Shown here piece after piece: positions 27,541 to 37,717 of a stretch of 64,000 bases of DNA. Source of the DNA: an uncultured Bacteroidota bacterium (GTDB lineage Bacteria; Bacteroidota; Bacteroidia; Bacteroidales; WCHB1-69); NCBI GenBank assembly GCA_902802755.1, contig CADCNH010000004.1, positions 16,789 through 80,788 of the forward strand, in the 5' to 3' direction. Both the position numbers and the translations under genes were made by a program. The notes beneath the pieces are model-generated. The model did no database searches and was not told the origin of the DNA. It was given only the letters and a program-made list of their open reading frames with translations. Positions within the stretch are counted from its first letter, which is position 1. Each line of letters opens with the position of its first letter.

Positions 27541-29934
27541 TTATTTTTTGATACGCATACCGTAGAAAGAACGGTAAACGAAAATCAGACCGATTACAAA
27601 GAAAACAATACCGATAATCGGTGAGTAGTCGGTGGAAGTGGCGGACAGCTTCATGGCGATAGCGATTTCCACTGCCAGCATACCGAACAAGGTGGAGAAC
27701 TTGATGATGGGGTTCAAAGCCACGGATGAGGTGTCTTTGTATGGATCGCCCACGGTATCGCCGATAACGGTGGCAGCGTGCAGGTCGGTGTTCTTCTCTT
27801 TCAGGTCAACTTCAACCACCTTCTTGGCGTTATCCCAAGCACCACCGGCATTGGCCATGTACATAGCCTGGAACAGACCGAATACGGCGATGGAAATCAG
27901 GTAAGCCACGAAGAAGTTAGGATCGAAGAAGGCGAAAGCCAAAGTGAGGCAGAAAATCACAGCGAAGATGTTCCACATACCCTGCTGAGCGTATTTGGTA
28001 CAAATCTTCACCACTGTCTTGGAGTCTTCAATATCCGCTTCACTCTTATCAAGATTCATATTTTTCTTGATGAATTCCACAGCACGGTAAGCACCCGTGG
28101 TAACAGCCTGCATGGAAGCACCACTGAACCAGTAAATCACAGCACCACCGGTGATGAAACCTAAGATTACAGCGGGATCGGTGAGATTCAGCTGCATCAT
28201 GCCATTGTTCTTCAGCAACATGATGATAGCGAAAATCATGGTGGTGGCACCTACCACAGCCGTACCGATGAGCACGGGTTTAGCAGTGGCTTTGAAGGTG
28301 TTACCGGCACCATCGTTAGCCTCCAGATAGTATTTGCCCATTTCAAAGTCAGGAGTGAAACCGTAGTCTTTTTCAATTTCTGAAGAGATATTCGGAATCT
28401 GCTCGATTTGTGACAACTCAAATACTGATTGGGCGTTGTCGGTTACCGGTCCATAGCTATCTACAGCGATGGTCACAGGACCCATGCCCAAGAAACCGAA
28501 GGCTACCAGACCGAAGGCGAAAATTGAGGAATATTCGCCGAAGATGTCCAAACCGTTGGAAGCGACCATAACGCCACCGAACATCAGACCTACCATAACC
28601 AGACCTTTCCAGAAGGCGCTGAAGTTACCGGCTACCATACCAGACAGAATGGTGAGGGAGGCACCACCTTCGCGTGAAGCGGTCACTACTTCCTGTACGT
28701 GACGGCTGTTGGAGCTGGTGAAAGCCTTGGTGAATTCGGGAATGATGGCTGCGGCCAAAGTGCCGAAGCTGATGATAGCGGCCAAACGCCACCACAAATC
28801 AGGACCGTAGGTGTCGGAAACAGAGTTGCCATTCAGCAACAGGTAGCTGATGCAGAAGGTTACGATGATAGAAATGATAGAAGTAATCCAAACCAAAGAG
28901 GTCAGCGGAGTCTCGAAATTGAAATTCTTGGAGTTTTTGTATTTGGCCGCTGAGATAGCGTGGTTGATACCGTAAGACAGAACGGAGGTGAACACCATGA
29001 GGATACGCATAGCGAAAATCCAAGCGATCAGGAGAGCCTGAGTGTCAACATTGTTGCCTAATACCAGAATGATAAAGGAGATCAGAGCCACACCAGTCAC
29101 ACCGTAAGTTTCGAAACCGTCGGCGGTGGGGCCTACGCTGTCGCCGGCATTGTCACCGGTACAGTCGGCAATCACACCAGGGTTACGCGGGTCGTCCTCG
29201 CCGATTTTGAAGATCACCTTCATCAGGTCGGAACCGATGTCGGCGATTTTGGTGAAGATACCACCAGCGATACGCAAGGCACTGGCACCCAAAGACTCAC
29301 CAATAGCGAAGCCGATCAAGCATGCGCCGGCGCTTTCAGCGGGCACAAAGAGCAGGATGATGAGCATCATCACCAACTCGATGGTGATCAGCAACAAACC
29401 AACGCTCATACCGGACTGTAGGGGAATAGAAACCACATCCCAGGGTTTGCCTCTCAGGGAAGCGAAGGAAGTACGGCTATTGGCGTAGGTGTTGATACGG
29501 ATGCCGAACCAAGCCACTGCGTAAGAACCTAAGATACCCAGTACGGTCCACAAGAGGATCAGCAGTACCTGAGGTGCGGTTTTGCCACTCAGCACACCAA
29601 AGTAGAAAATGATGATAGCACCGATGATGGCAAAAAGGATGAGCAGGAACTTGCCCTGTTGCAGCAGGTAGGTCTTGCAGGTTGTGTAGATGGTGTTAGC
29701 CACATTGGCCATGGCTTTGTGCACGGGGAATTTCTGGATTCTCATGGCCTGGAAGAGACCGAAGAGCAAGCCCAGAATAACGATGATGGAGCCCCAGAGC
29801 AGCAGTGCTTTGGCACTCAGCGCACCGTTAAAAAAGGTGACATCACCGAAATTAGGCAGTGTCAAATCCGCTTCACTCGCAAACATAAAGGCGGGAAGCA
29901 GCAGCAACATTAAAGAGGTTAGGATTTTTTTCAT
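27541..29934 (-). CDS. hppA: Membrane-bound ion-translocating pyrophosphatase
   Basis: The protein has 797 residues and about sixteen membrane helices. It hydrolyses pyrophosphate and pumps H+ and/or Na+ out across the inner membrane, recovering energy from biosynthetic PPi. The active-site block EDDPRNPGVIADCTGDNAGD is clear, with DIGSDLM just before it. Compared with the usual IADNVGDNVGD the Asn-Val pairs are changed (ADCTGDNAGD), as in the Bacteroidota branch. The motif GNTFKATAK covers the K+-dependence region, but ion specificity cannot be decided by eye. The N-terminus looks like a cleavable signal (ends MFASEAD). First gene of the hppA-OMP-waaA operon. Confidence 0.95.
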   Translation of the reverse strand: MKKILTSLMLLLLPAFMFASEADLTLPNFGDVTFFNGALSAKALLLWGSIIVILGLLFGLFQAMRIQKFPVHKAMANVANTIYTTCKTYLLQQGKFLLILFAIIGAIIIFYFGVLSGKTAPQVLLILLWTVLGILGSYAVAWFGIRINTYANSRTSFASLRGKPWDVVSIPLQSGMSVGLLLITIELVMMLIILLFVPAESAGACLIGFAIGESLGASALRIAGGIFTKIADIGSDLMKVIFKIGEDDPRNPGVIADCTGDNAGDSVGPTADGFETYGVTGVALISFIILVLGNNVDTQALLIAWIFAMRILMVFTSVLSYGINHAISAAKYKNSKNFNFETPLTSLVWITSIISIIVTFCISYLLLNGNSVSDTYGPDLWWRLAAIISFGTLAAAIIPEFTKAFTSSNSRHVQEVVTASREGGASLTILSGMVAGNFSAFWKGLVMVGLMFGGVMVASNGLDIFGEYSSIFAFGLVAFGFLGMGPVTIAVDSYGPVTDNAQSVFELSQIEQIPNISSEIEKDYGFTPDFEMGKYYLEANDGAGNTFKATAKPVLIGTAVVGATTMIFAIIMLLKNNGMMQLNLTDPAVILGFITGGAVIYWFSGASMQAVTTGAYRAVEFIKKNMNLDKSEADIEDSKTVVKICTKYAQQGMWNIFAVIFCLTLAFAFFDPNFFVAYLISIAVFGLFQAMYMANAGGAWDNAKKVVEVDLKEKNTDLHAATVIGDTVGDPYKDTSSVALNPIIKFSTLFGMLAVEIAIAMKLSATSTDYSPIIGIVFFVIGLIFVYRSFYGMRIKK

Positions 29935-30020
29935 AGTTTATAATATTGATTAATACATAATTATAAGCATAGAACAAATTCATCAGGGCATTTTACACGA
30001 AAATGCTCAAATGAATTTGC

Positions 30021-30028
30021 AAAGTTAA
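30021..30028 (-). promoter_or_regulatory. -7 box for hppA operon
   Basis: TAACTTTG on the minus strand, ~87 bases upstream of the hppA start. Confidence 0.5.
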
Positions 30029-30049
30029 AGTTTTTTTTTGATAATGAAA

Positions 30050-30078
30050 CAAAAAGGGGCGAAAAAAATTCCGCCCCT
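30050..30078 (-). terminator. Intrinsic terminator of ahcY
   Basis: A 7-bp stem AGGGGCG/CGCCCCT with a 10-base loop is followed on the minus strand by a U-run. It sits 29 bases after the ahcY stop and just before the hppA promoter. Confidence 0.75.
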
Positions 30079-30106
30079 GTATTTTCATGCAATAATTTTA
30101 GTGATT

Positions 30107-31516
30107 TTAGTACCGATACAAGTCACTCTTGAAAGGACCATTGACAGACACGCCGATGTAGTCGGCTTGCTTCTGGGTGAGCTTGGTCAGCTTGACACCG
30201 ATTTTGGACAGGTGCAGACGGGCCACTTCCTCATCAAGTTCTTTGGGCAGGTTGTAAACGCCTACCTTGTAGTCGTGTTGCCACAAGTCGAGCTGGGCCA
30301 TCACCTGGTTGGTGAAAGAGTTGCTCATCACGAAGGAGGGGTGACCAGTGGCGCAACCCAGGTTCACCAAACGGCCTTCGGCCAGAATGAAAATAGAATG
30401 TCCATCGGGGAAGATGTACTCATCAACCTGCGGTTTAATGGTGCGTTTGGTAATGTTCTTCTGGCTCTCGAAAGCGCTCACTTGAATTTCGTTGTCGAAA
30501 TGGCCAATGTTGCACACGATGGCCTGGTCTCTCATCTTGTTGAGGTGGTCAACGGTAATCACATCGCAGTTGCCGGTGCAGGTGACAAACACATTGCCTT
30601 CGTCGAGGGCGTCTTCCACGGTCTTTACCTCATAGCCTTCCATAGCGGCTTGTAGAGCGCAGATAGGATCGACCTCGGTCACGATGACGCGGGCACCATA
30701 GGACTTCATGGATTGGGCACAGCCTTTGCCTACGTCGCCATAGCCGCAAACCACCACCACTTTACCGGCCAGCATGATGTCGGTGGCACGTTTGATGCCG
30801 TCAGCCAGCGATTCGCGGCAGCCGTATTTGTTGTCGAATTTCGATTTGGTCACCGAGTCGTTGACATTGATGGCAGGGAAGAGCAATTCGCCCTGCTCCA
30901 TCATCTGGTACAGACGGTGTACACCCGTGGTGGTCTCCTCAGACACACCCTTAATGTCTTTAATCATGCGGTGCCAGCGTTGCGGGTCTTCTTTCAATAA
31001 TTCTTTCAAGGTATTGAAAACCACGGCCTGTTCGTGCGATTCAGGAGTTTTGTCCAGAATAGAGGCATCCTCTTCAGCTTTGAAGCCGGTGTGAATCAAC
31101 AAGGTAGCGTCGCCACCGTCGTCCACGATGAGGTTCGGGCCTTTGCCACCGGGGAAGGAGAGGGCCTGGTTGGTGCACCACCAGTAGTCTTCCAGCGATT
31201 CGCCTTTCCAAGCGAAAACGGAAACGCCGGCGGCGGCGATGGCGGCGGCGGCGTGGTCTTGGGTGGAGAAGATATTGCAGCTGCACCATCTCACCTCGGC
31301 GCCCAAATGCACCAAGGTCTCAATTAATACAGCGGTTTGGATGGTCATGTGCAGGGAGCCGGTGATACGGACACCTTTCAGGGGTTTGCTGTCTCCGTAT
31401 TTCTCGCGCAAAGCGATCAAACCGGGCATTTCTTTTTGGGAAACCTCAATGTCTTTGCGTCCCAATTCCGCCAGACTCATGTCGGCGACTTTGTACTTCA
31501 ATTCGTAATCAGTCAT
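30107..31516 (-). CDS. ahcY: Adenosylhomocysteinase
   Basis: The protein has 469 residues. It splits S-adenosylhomocysteine into adenosine and homocysteine, using tightly bound NAD, and keeps methylation reactions running. Visible marks are [15 protein letters not shown] near the N-terminus, [13 protein letters not shown] in the active site, the NAD loop [11 protein letters not shown], and the C-terminal KSDLYRY typical of the family. The start at 31516 is chosen because a longer frame (31555) would begin inside the promoter -7 box. Monocistronic. Confidence 0.96.
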   Translation of the reverse strand: MTDYELKYKVADMSLAELGRKDIEVSQKEMPGLIALREKYGDSKPLKGVRITGSLHMTIQTAVLIETLVHLGAEVRWCSCNIFSTQDHAAAAIAAAGVSVFAWKGESLEDYWWCTNQALSFPGGKGPNLIVDDGGDATLLIHTGFKAEEDASILDKTPESHEQAVVFNTLKELLKEDPQRWHRMIKDIKGVSEETTTGVHRLYQMMEQGELLFPAINVNDSVTKSKFDNKYGCRESLADGIKRATDIMLAGKVVVVCGYGDVGKGCAQSMKSYGARVIVTEVDPICALQAAMEGYEVKTVEDALDEGNVFVTCTGNCDVITVDHLNKMRDQAIVCNIGHFDNEIQVSAFESQKNITKRTIKPQVDEYIFPDGHSIFILAEGRLVNLGCATGHPSFVMSNSFTNQVMAQLDLWQHDYKVGVYNLPKELDEEVARLHLSKIGVKLTKLTQKQADYIGVSVNGPFKSDLYRY

Positions 31517-31552
31517 AATAATTCTGTTTAAATTCATAAATAAATACGGCGG

Positions 31553-31560
31553 CAAAGATA
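31553..31560 (-). promoter_or_regulatory. -7 box for ahcY
   Basis: TATCTTTG on the minus strand, 37 bases from the chosen start and immediately downstream of the rpsU terminator. Confidence 0.65.
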
Positions 31561-31561
31561 C

Positions 31562-31593
31562 GAAAAAAGACCGCCATTTGGCGGTCTTTTTTT
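31562..31593 (-). terminator. Intrinsic terminator of rpsU
   Basis: Arms AAAGACCGCC and GGCGGTCTTT around a 4-base loop with flanking A and T runs. It lies 22 bases after the rpsU stop on the minus strand. Confidence 0.85.
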
Positions 31594-31614
31594 CTTTTTT
31601 TATGAGCTTTGCTA

Positions 31615-31812
31615 TTATTTGTCAGCTTCTTTGGATTGAAGTTGCTGTACATAGATAGCTTTCAGCTTCTGCTCCCTTTTGAGGACACTGGGTTTCGTAA
31701 ATTTCTGTCTTGCGCGCAATTCACGTACAACACCGGTTTTCTCAAATTTTCTTTTCAGTTTTTTCAGCGCTCTTTCAATGGTTTCGCCTTCTTTAACGGG
31801 AACAACGATCAT
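31615..31812 (-). CDS. rpsU: 30S ribosomal protein S21
   Basis: The protein has 65 residues. The start [20 protein letters not shown] and the following basic helices are characteristic of bS21, a small-subunit protein near the anti-Shine-Dalgarno end of 16S rRNA. It has its own promoter and terminator. In Bacteroidota the anti-SD is known to be occluded by bS21, bS18 and bS6, which is consistent with the weak or absent Shine-Dalgarno sites seen in this window. Confidence 0.95.
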   Translation of the reverse strand: MIVVPVKEGETIERALKKLKRKFEKTGVVRELRARQKFTKPSVLKREQKLKAIYVQQLQSKEADK

Positions 31813-31862
31813 AAAAAATACCTCTTTCTTTTAAAAGTTAATACTATAATTTTTTGGGGCTG

Positions 31863-31870
31863 CAAAAATA
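31863..31870 (-). promoter_or_regulatory. -7 box for rpsU
   Basis: TATTTTTG on the minus strand, 51 bases upstream of the rpsU start. Confidence 0.65.
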
Positions 31871-31898
31871 CACAAATTTTTTGATATGATGTACTTTT

Positions 31899-31963
31899 AT
31901 TAATTAGCAAATTAGTAAATTAGTTAATGTGCTAATTATCAATATGCTAAAGTGTTAATTATT
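31899..31963. repeat. AT-rich intergenic repeat, family A copy 4
   Basis: Units AATTAGCAAATTAGTAAATT and GTGCTAATTATCAATATGC lie in the divergent region between rpsU and the DUF4340 gene. Confidence 0.55.
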
Positions 31964-32051
31964 TTTCTTGTTGTTTCCATATTTTCCACGTCCATTCATT
32001 TAATTGTGTGCTCGAAATTCAGATAATTGTGTTTATCTCGAAAAATTCCCG

Positions 32052-32059
32052 TAATTTTG
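32052..32059 (+). promoter_or_regulatory. -7 box for the DUF4340 gene
   Basis: TAATTTTG, 22 bases upstream of the ATG at 32081. Confidence 0.65.
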
Positions 32060-32080
32060 CACTCCCAAAATTCATACACT

Positions 32081-33148
32081 ATGAAGAAAAACACATTATA
32101 TATCATTATCGCTGCGTTGCTGGTCGTGGCAGCCATTGTGGCGGTGCTGTTCAAAACCGGTGTCATCAAAACCTCCGACGACCATCTGTCATTCGATGCA
32201 TTCGCCGTCAAAGACACCAACAACATTACCAAAATCTTTTTGGCGGATATGCAAGGAGAATATGTGCTGTTGCAACGCACCAATGCCGGTTGGGTGGTGC
32301 AGGACAGTATCGGGGTCATGAAACCTATCATGGAGGAATTTCTGACTACTATCGCCAGCTTGTCCGTTAAGCAGGTGGTGCCCAAGACTGGCCAAAGCAC
32401 TATTAACAAGGTGCTTTCCACGAGTGCCATTAAGGTGGATATTTACCAAACCAAGCCTAAATTCAAACTCTTCGGTATGGAATTTGGAGTGAAAGAGCGC
32501 AAAACCAAAACCTATTATATGGGTCCGGCCACGATGGATAATCTGTCGAATTTCGCCTTGTTGGAAGGTTCTGAAGACCCGTATATCGTTTATGTGCCCG
32601 GTTTCAGAGGTTTCGCCACCCCGATTTATTCCACCAACTATGCCGATTGGATTAACCATGATATCTATCAGACCAAAATCACTCGTATCCAAACAGCAGA
32701 ATTTGTTGATGTTGAGCATCCTGAAGAATCTTTCAAAGCGGTGAAAACGGGTGCCCGCTTCTTCGATTTATATGATTATCAAAACCAGAAAGTGGTAGGG
32801 TATGATACTTTGAAACTGATTGATATGCTTTCGGAGTTCAGAGATAAGAATTTCGAGGATATTGTGCTTTCTTTCACGCCTGAAAAAATTGATTCCATAT
32901 ACCGCACCCAGCATTTCAAAACCATCAGTATCACTGATTTAGAGGGAAACACGACCACCATGGAACTGTGCTATAAACTGAACCCTGAAGAGCAGGAAGA
33001 TGGAACTGTGGTGATGGAAGCTGATGAGGATAATTTCTATGGTATCATCAATCATAATTACCAGAATATCTATCTGTGCCAATTCTACCACTTCGACAGG
33101 CAGATTCAACCACTCTCTTATTTCACCAAGGCAAGACTTCAAAAATAA
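32081..33148 (+). CDS. DUF4340-type membrane-anchored protein
   Basis: The protein has 355 residues: one N-terminal membrane helix (~5-25, YIIIAALLVVAAIVAVLF), then a periplasmic mixed alpha/beta region. The look (ITKIFLADMQGEYVLLQRT, then NWADWIN-like segment NYADWINHDIY) fits DUF4340 proteins, which in Bacteroidota often sit next to gliding or ABC-2 transport genes; no such neighbour is present here. The ATG at 32081 follows the promoter; an earlier ATG at 32027 is upstream of the -7 box and rejected. The stop directly touches the ribD start region, so the two are co-transcribed. Confidence 0.7.
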   Translation: MKKNTLYIIIAALLVVAAIVAVLFKTGVIKTSDDHLSFDAFAVKDTNNITKIFLADMQGEYVLLQRTNAGWVVQDSIGVMKPIMEEFLTTIASLSVKQVVPKTGQSTINKVLSTSAIKVDIYQTKPKFKLFGMEFGVKERKTKTYYMGPATMDNLSNFALLEGSEDPYIVYVPGFRGFATPIYSTNYADWINHDIYQTKITRIQTAEFVDVEHPEESFKAVKTGARFFDLYDYQNQKVVGYDTLKLIDMLSEFRDKNFEDIVLSFTPEKIDSIYRTQHFKTISITDLEGNTTTMELCYKLNPEEQEDGTVVMEADEDNFYGIINHNYQNIYLCQFYHFDRQIQPLSYFTKARLQK

Positions 33149-33154
33149 GTGCCG

Positions 33155-34120
33155 ATGACTCGTGATGAAGTCTATATGTCGCGTTGCCTGCAATTAGCCG
33201 CACTCGGTTTGGGTAAAGTGCAACCCAATCCTATGGTGGGAGCGGTCATTGTGCATCAGGACAAGATAATAGGGGAGGGCTGGCATCGCCAGTATGGCCA
33301 GGCACATGCGGAAATCAACGCTTTCGCTTCGGTAAAGCAATCCGAATTGCTGAAAGAATCCACGATGTACGTGAGTCTGGAGCCGTGTTCCCATTTCGGC
33401 AAAACACCGCCTTGTGCCGATGCCATTATCCGCTATGGTGTTCCTAAGGTGGTGATTGGTACTGTAGATAGCAATGCAAAAGTGAATGGTGGAGGTATTA
33501 AAAAGCTACAAGACGCAGGAATAGAGGTGGTTACGGGTGTGTTGGCCGACCAGTGCAAAGAACTCAACCGGCGTTTTTTCACTTACCATGAGCAAAAACG
33601 TCCTTATGTCATTCTTAAATGGGCCATGACCCGCAACGGTTACATGGACATTGACCGCCAACAGAATCCTGCCGGTCAATATTGGATTACTAATCATGAG
33701 CTGAAAACCATTGTCCACCAATGGCGTAGCGAGGAAGACGCCATTTTGGTGGGCTATAACACTATGGTTAATGACAAACCGCAACTGACGACACGGTTGT
33801 TTCCGGGGAAAGATCCTCAGCGTTATGTATGTCAGAGAAATCCCGAAAATTCCGAATCAGATTATTATCAACAAATTCCTGAAAACCCCGCTGAGGCATT
33901 GCAGCAGCTGTATGAGCAGAAAATCCAGTCGGTAATTGTGGAAGGCGGTCGCAAAACCCTGCAACGCTTTATCGACAGTGGTTTGTGGGATGAAGCTCGT
34001 ATTCTAATAGGTGACCAGCTGTGGGAGTCGGGTGTGAAAGCCCCCTTGCTCGACGGCATTTGCGTCAAGGAAGAAATTATTCATCATAATACCATCCGAT
34101 ATGTTCGAAGACACCTATAA
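33155..34120 (+). CDS. ribD: Bifunctional riboflavin biosynthesis protein RibD
   Basis: The protein has 321 residues. It catalyses two steps of riboflavin synthesis: deamination of the pyrimidine intermediate (N-terminal ~1-145) and NADPH-dependent reduction of the ribosyl side chain (C-terminal). The deaminase zinc site is complete: His51-Ala-Glu53, Cys78 in LEPCSHFGK and Cys87 in TPPCADA. The reductase half contains LKWAMTRNGYMDI and VEGGRKTLQRF. The ATG at 33155 is preferred to a GTG at 33149 that abuts the preceding stop. The 3' end overlaps the next gene by 20 bases. No other rib gene is in the window. Confidence 0.94.
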   Translation: MTRDEVYMSRCLQLAALGLGKVQPNPMVGAVIVHQDKIIGEGWHRQYGQAHAEINAFASVKQSELLKESTMYVSLEPCSHFGKTPPCADAIIRYGVPKVVIGTVDSNAKVNGGGIKKLQDAGIEVVTGVLADQCKELNRRFFTYHEQKRPYVILKWAMTRNGYMDIDRQQNPAGQYWITNHELKTIVHQWRSEEDAILVGYNTMVNDKPQLTTRLFPGKDPQRYVCQRNPENSESDYYQQIPENPAEALQQLYEQKIQSVIVEGGRKTLQRFIDSGLWDEARILIGDQLWESGVKAPLLDGICVKEEIIHHNTIRYVRRHL

Positions 34121-34697
34121 AACCATTGCCGGACCGTCGGAAGGAATCTACCGTGAAAAGGGCAGTAAATTCATTGCCTTGGCTTTTCCTGTGGAAACAG
34201 AAGCAGAGATTAAGGAGAAGCTGGCCGAAATCCAGAAGCAGTATTTTGATGCCCGCCATCATTGTTATAGCTATATTTTGGGTCCCAATAAGGATGCATA
34301 CCGCCTTAACGACAATGGAGAGCCGTCGGGCACGGCGGGAAGGCCTATCCATGGTCAGTTGTTGTCCAAAGATTTGACGAACACGCTGGTGATTGTGGTC
34401 CGCTATTTCGGGGGTATCAAGTTGGGGGTCAGTGGTTTGATTAATGCCTACAAAACTGCCGCCAAGGATGCTTTGGATAATGCTACGATTATTGAGAAAA
34501 CAGTGGATGAAACCTACAAAGTCAGTTTTGATTACAGCGTGATGAATAGTGTGATGCAGCTGCTCAAAGATCCATATGTCAGTATTTTAGGTCAGGGTTA
34601 TGAAGACCGTTATTTGATTACTTTTAAAATCAGAAGGCGTGAAGCAGACCGCATTGTCACAGCCTTGAAAAAAATCAACACGGTGACAGTGGAATAA
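34101..34697 (+). CDS. YigZ/IMPACT (UPF0029) family protein
   Basis: The protein has 198 residues. Residues ~20-125 match the UPF0029/IMPACT N-terminal fold with the hallmark RLNDNGEPSGTAGRPI and VRYFGGIKLG; residues ~135-195 match the DUF1949 C-terminal domain. The function is uncertain; eukaryotic IMPACT acts in translation control. The start lies within the end of ribD (20-base overlap), so expression is probably coupled. Confidence 0.9.
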   Translation: MFEDTYKTIAGPSEGIYREKGSKFIALAFPVETEAEIKEKLAEIQKQYFDARHHCYSYILGPNKDAYRLNDNGEPSGTAGRPIHGQLLSKDLTNTLVIVVRYFGGIKLGVSGLINAYKTAAKDALDNATIIEKTVDETYKVSFDYSVMNSVMQLLKDPYVSILGQGYEDRYLITFKIRRREADRIVTALKKINTVTVE

Positions 34698-34713
34698 CTT
34701 ACTTCCTCCTTTT

Positions 34714-34737
34714 CTGAGAAGGGGCATATCCCGTCTA
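34714..34737. repeat. Degenerate REP-like palindrome
   Basis: CTGAGAAGGGGCATATCCCGTCT resembles the GAGACGGGGCGTGCCCCGTCTC element at 14015 with several changes. It sits between the YigZ-family gene and guaB and may serve as a weak terminator. Confidence 0.4.
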
Positions 34738-34745
34738 TACAATAA

Positions 34746-34767
34746 AATTATACATTGGTGTATAATT
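34746..34767. promoter_or_regulatory. Operator-like perfect palindrome upstream of guaB
   Basis: Arms AATTATACA and TGTATAATT are perfect 9-bp inverted repeats around TTGG. The palindrome ends 13 bases before the guaB -7 box and overlaps the -33 region, as expected for a repressor site. No binding protein can be named. Confidence 0.45.
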
Positions 34768-34780
34768 CGAGAAATTTTTC

Positions 34781-34788
34781 TATCTTTG
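34781..34788 (+). promoter_or_regulatory. -7 box for guaB
   Basis: TATCTTTG, 36 bases before the ATG at 34825. Confidence 0.65.
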
Positions 34789-34812
34789 CACGAAATTTTT
34801 TTCGAGTATTAA

Positions 34813-36300
<1,488 letters not shown>

Positions 36301-36316
36301 TTTTTCACTAAATATC

Positions 36317-36349
36317 AAAAAAAACGCACCGTTAAGGTGCGTTTTTTTT
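36317..36349 (+). terminator. Intrinsic terminator of guaB
   Basis: Stem CGCACC/GGTGCG with a GTTAA loop, flanked by eight A on the left and eight T on the right, 17 bases after the stop. Confidence 0.9.
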
Positions 36350-36413
36350 CTGTATTGTTAAAGTCTTTTATAAAGCTAAAGAACAAACTACAGTACTATT
36401 CAATTCAGAAATG

Positions 36414-36635
36414 TTACATCTTGCAATCGATCTGCTTAAGATCGGCTCCGATTGCTGCATAGTGTTGTTCCAATTCTTTATTTTTAGCGCCACATTCAGT
36501 GTGTGAGATTTTACCATAAGCGTATGACGATGATTGACCGTCTTTCAGTGTAACGGTGCAGTTGCATTCTTTGTGACAAGAGGTGAAGCCTAAAACCAAA
36601 GCTCCCATTGCTAAGATACATACTAACTTTTTCAT
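36414..36635 (-). CDS. Small cysteine-containing lipoprotein
   Basis: The protein has 73 residues with a lipoprotein signal peptide and lipidated Cys20 (GFTSC). The mature part is only ~54 residues with a Cys cluster CHKECNC and two later cysteines (ECGAK; IDCKM). No family is recognised. A longer in-frame start at 36809 would overlap the neighbouring lipoprotein gene and is rejected. It lies 52 bases after a second small lipoprotein gene on the same strand. Confidence 0.65.
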   Translation of the reverse strand: MKKLVCILAMGALVLGFTSCHKECNCTVTLKDGQSSSYAYGKISHTECGAKNKELEQHYAAIGADLKQIDCKM

Positions 36636-36687
36636 AGTTTTCGTTTTTAAATTATTAATTGAATTAAGTTTGAAAGAATAATCGTAA

Positions 36688-37182
36688 TTATAATGCGATT
36701 TCGGCTTTGAATTTGAGTCTGTCGGGATGACTTGCAATATAGTCAAGGAACTGGCTTTTTGAGGAAAATGTGTTCGTATTATCATCTTGGGTGTGTTGTT
36801 GAACACCATTTTTCGTGTAGTAGATAACGGGAAGACCTCCGAAAACTATAGTGCCGTCAGGAAGTTCACTTTCATTATAAGTGATGGTACCTTCGATTTT
36901 GGCGGTAAACGGAGATTTAACCTCAAAAGAAGTGGAAGCCCATCCGGGACTGACATTGGTTACATTTACCGTTTCCCCTTTGGCATTTACATAACTGAGA
37001 TTGTAATGAAAACAAGAGGAGATTTGCTGGGGTGTCGGCATTCCTGTAGTGGGAAACATACTTGTTTCCATTTTATATTGGATTGGGATCGTTTTGTTAG
37101 AATTATTATTTTCTTTTTTGCAACTGGTGAAAGCAATTAATACACTCAAAACGATGGTGATTGATAACAGTACTTTTTTCAT
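36688..37182 (-). CDS. Hypothetical lipoprotein
   Basis: The protein has 164 residues with a lipoprotein signal and lipidated Cys21 (AFTSC), then an Asn/Lys-rich spacer and a beta-rich mature domain (TSFEVKSPFTAKIEGTITY). No family is recognised. It is flanked on the same strand by a SPOR-domain gene (24 bases upstream) and the 73-residue lipoprotein, suggesting one small envelope operon. Confidence 0.65.
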   Translation of the reverse strand: MKKVLLSITIVLSVLIAFTSCKKENNNSNKTIPIQYKMETSMFPTTGMPTPQQISSCFHYNLSYVNAKGETVNVTNVSPGWASTSFEVKSPFTAKIEGTITYNESELPDGTIVFGGLPVIYYTKNGVQQHTQDDNTNTFSSKSQFLDYIASHPDRLKFKAEIAL

Positions 37183-37206
37183 GTTTTTTTTATTTATGGT
37201 TGATTT

Positions 37207-37593
37207 TTATATTTCCCTGAAAGAAATTTTGTCTTTGGTGATAAATGCGCCGGGGAATTGTCCCTGAATCTTCATCAGGAAGCGATAGGCATCGATACGG
37301 TTCTTGAAATTGCCCACACGCACGCGGAATGTCGGTTCTGTGTAAGACAAATAAGCGGAAACATCGGGATAGGAACCTTTGAATTCATTATACACTTTTT
37401 GTGCCCCGTTTTTAGTGGAAACCGCTACCAGCTGTATGCGGTATCCTTCAATATATTTCACTGATTTCCATGCGTTTTCGTAAGCATTACTGATGCTGTC
37501 GATAACAGGTTCCTTATCGTAGCGGACTTGGATTTGTCCGAACAGCAAGGCATTCATGCCGAGGAGTATTAGGATGAGTACAAGGCGTTTCAT
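37207..37593 (-). CDS. Secreted SPOR-domain protein
   Basis: The protein has 128 residues: signal peptide ~1-20 (NALLFGQ), then a SPOR domain (~48-125; GYRIQLVAVSTKNGAQKVYN, then FRVRVGNFKNRIDAYRFLMK). SPOR domains bind peptidoglycan strands stripped of stem peptides, often at the septum. The ATG at 37593 is preferred to 37656 because the promoter -7 box lies at 37608-37615. Confidence 0.85.
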   Translation of the reverse strand: MKRLVLILILLGMNALLFGQIQVRYDKEPVIDSISNAYENAWKSVKYIEGYRIQLVAVSTKNGAQKVYNEFKGSYPDVSAYLSYTEPTFRVRVGNFKNRIDAYRFLMKIQGQFPGAFITKDKISFREI

Positions 37594-37607
37594 CTCAAAT
37601 TTTTTTG

Positions 37608-37615
37608 CAAAAATA
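37608..37615 (-). promoter_or_regulatory. -7 box for the SPOR-lipoprotein operon
   Basis: TATTTTTG on the minus strand, 15 bases before the SPOR start; the leader would be very short. Confidence 0.6.
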
Positions 37616-37655
37616 CACAAATTTCCCAAAATACATACAAATTGTGCTGAAGTCA

Positions 37656-37687
37656 AGAAAAAAGGGAGTACCTTCCGGCACCCCCTT
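37656..37687 (-). terminator. Intrinsic terminator of the second giant gene
   Basis: An 11-bp stem with loop TTCC; two of its pairs are G-U wobbles only when read on the minus strand, and the U-run also follows on that strand, which fixes its direction. It begins 31 bases after the giant gene's stop. Confidence 0.85.
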
Positions 37688-37717
37688 GAATAATATCACA
37701 TTGTAATGACTGATTTA

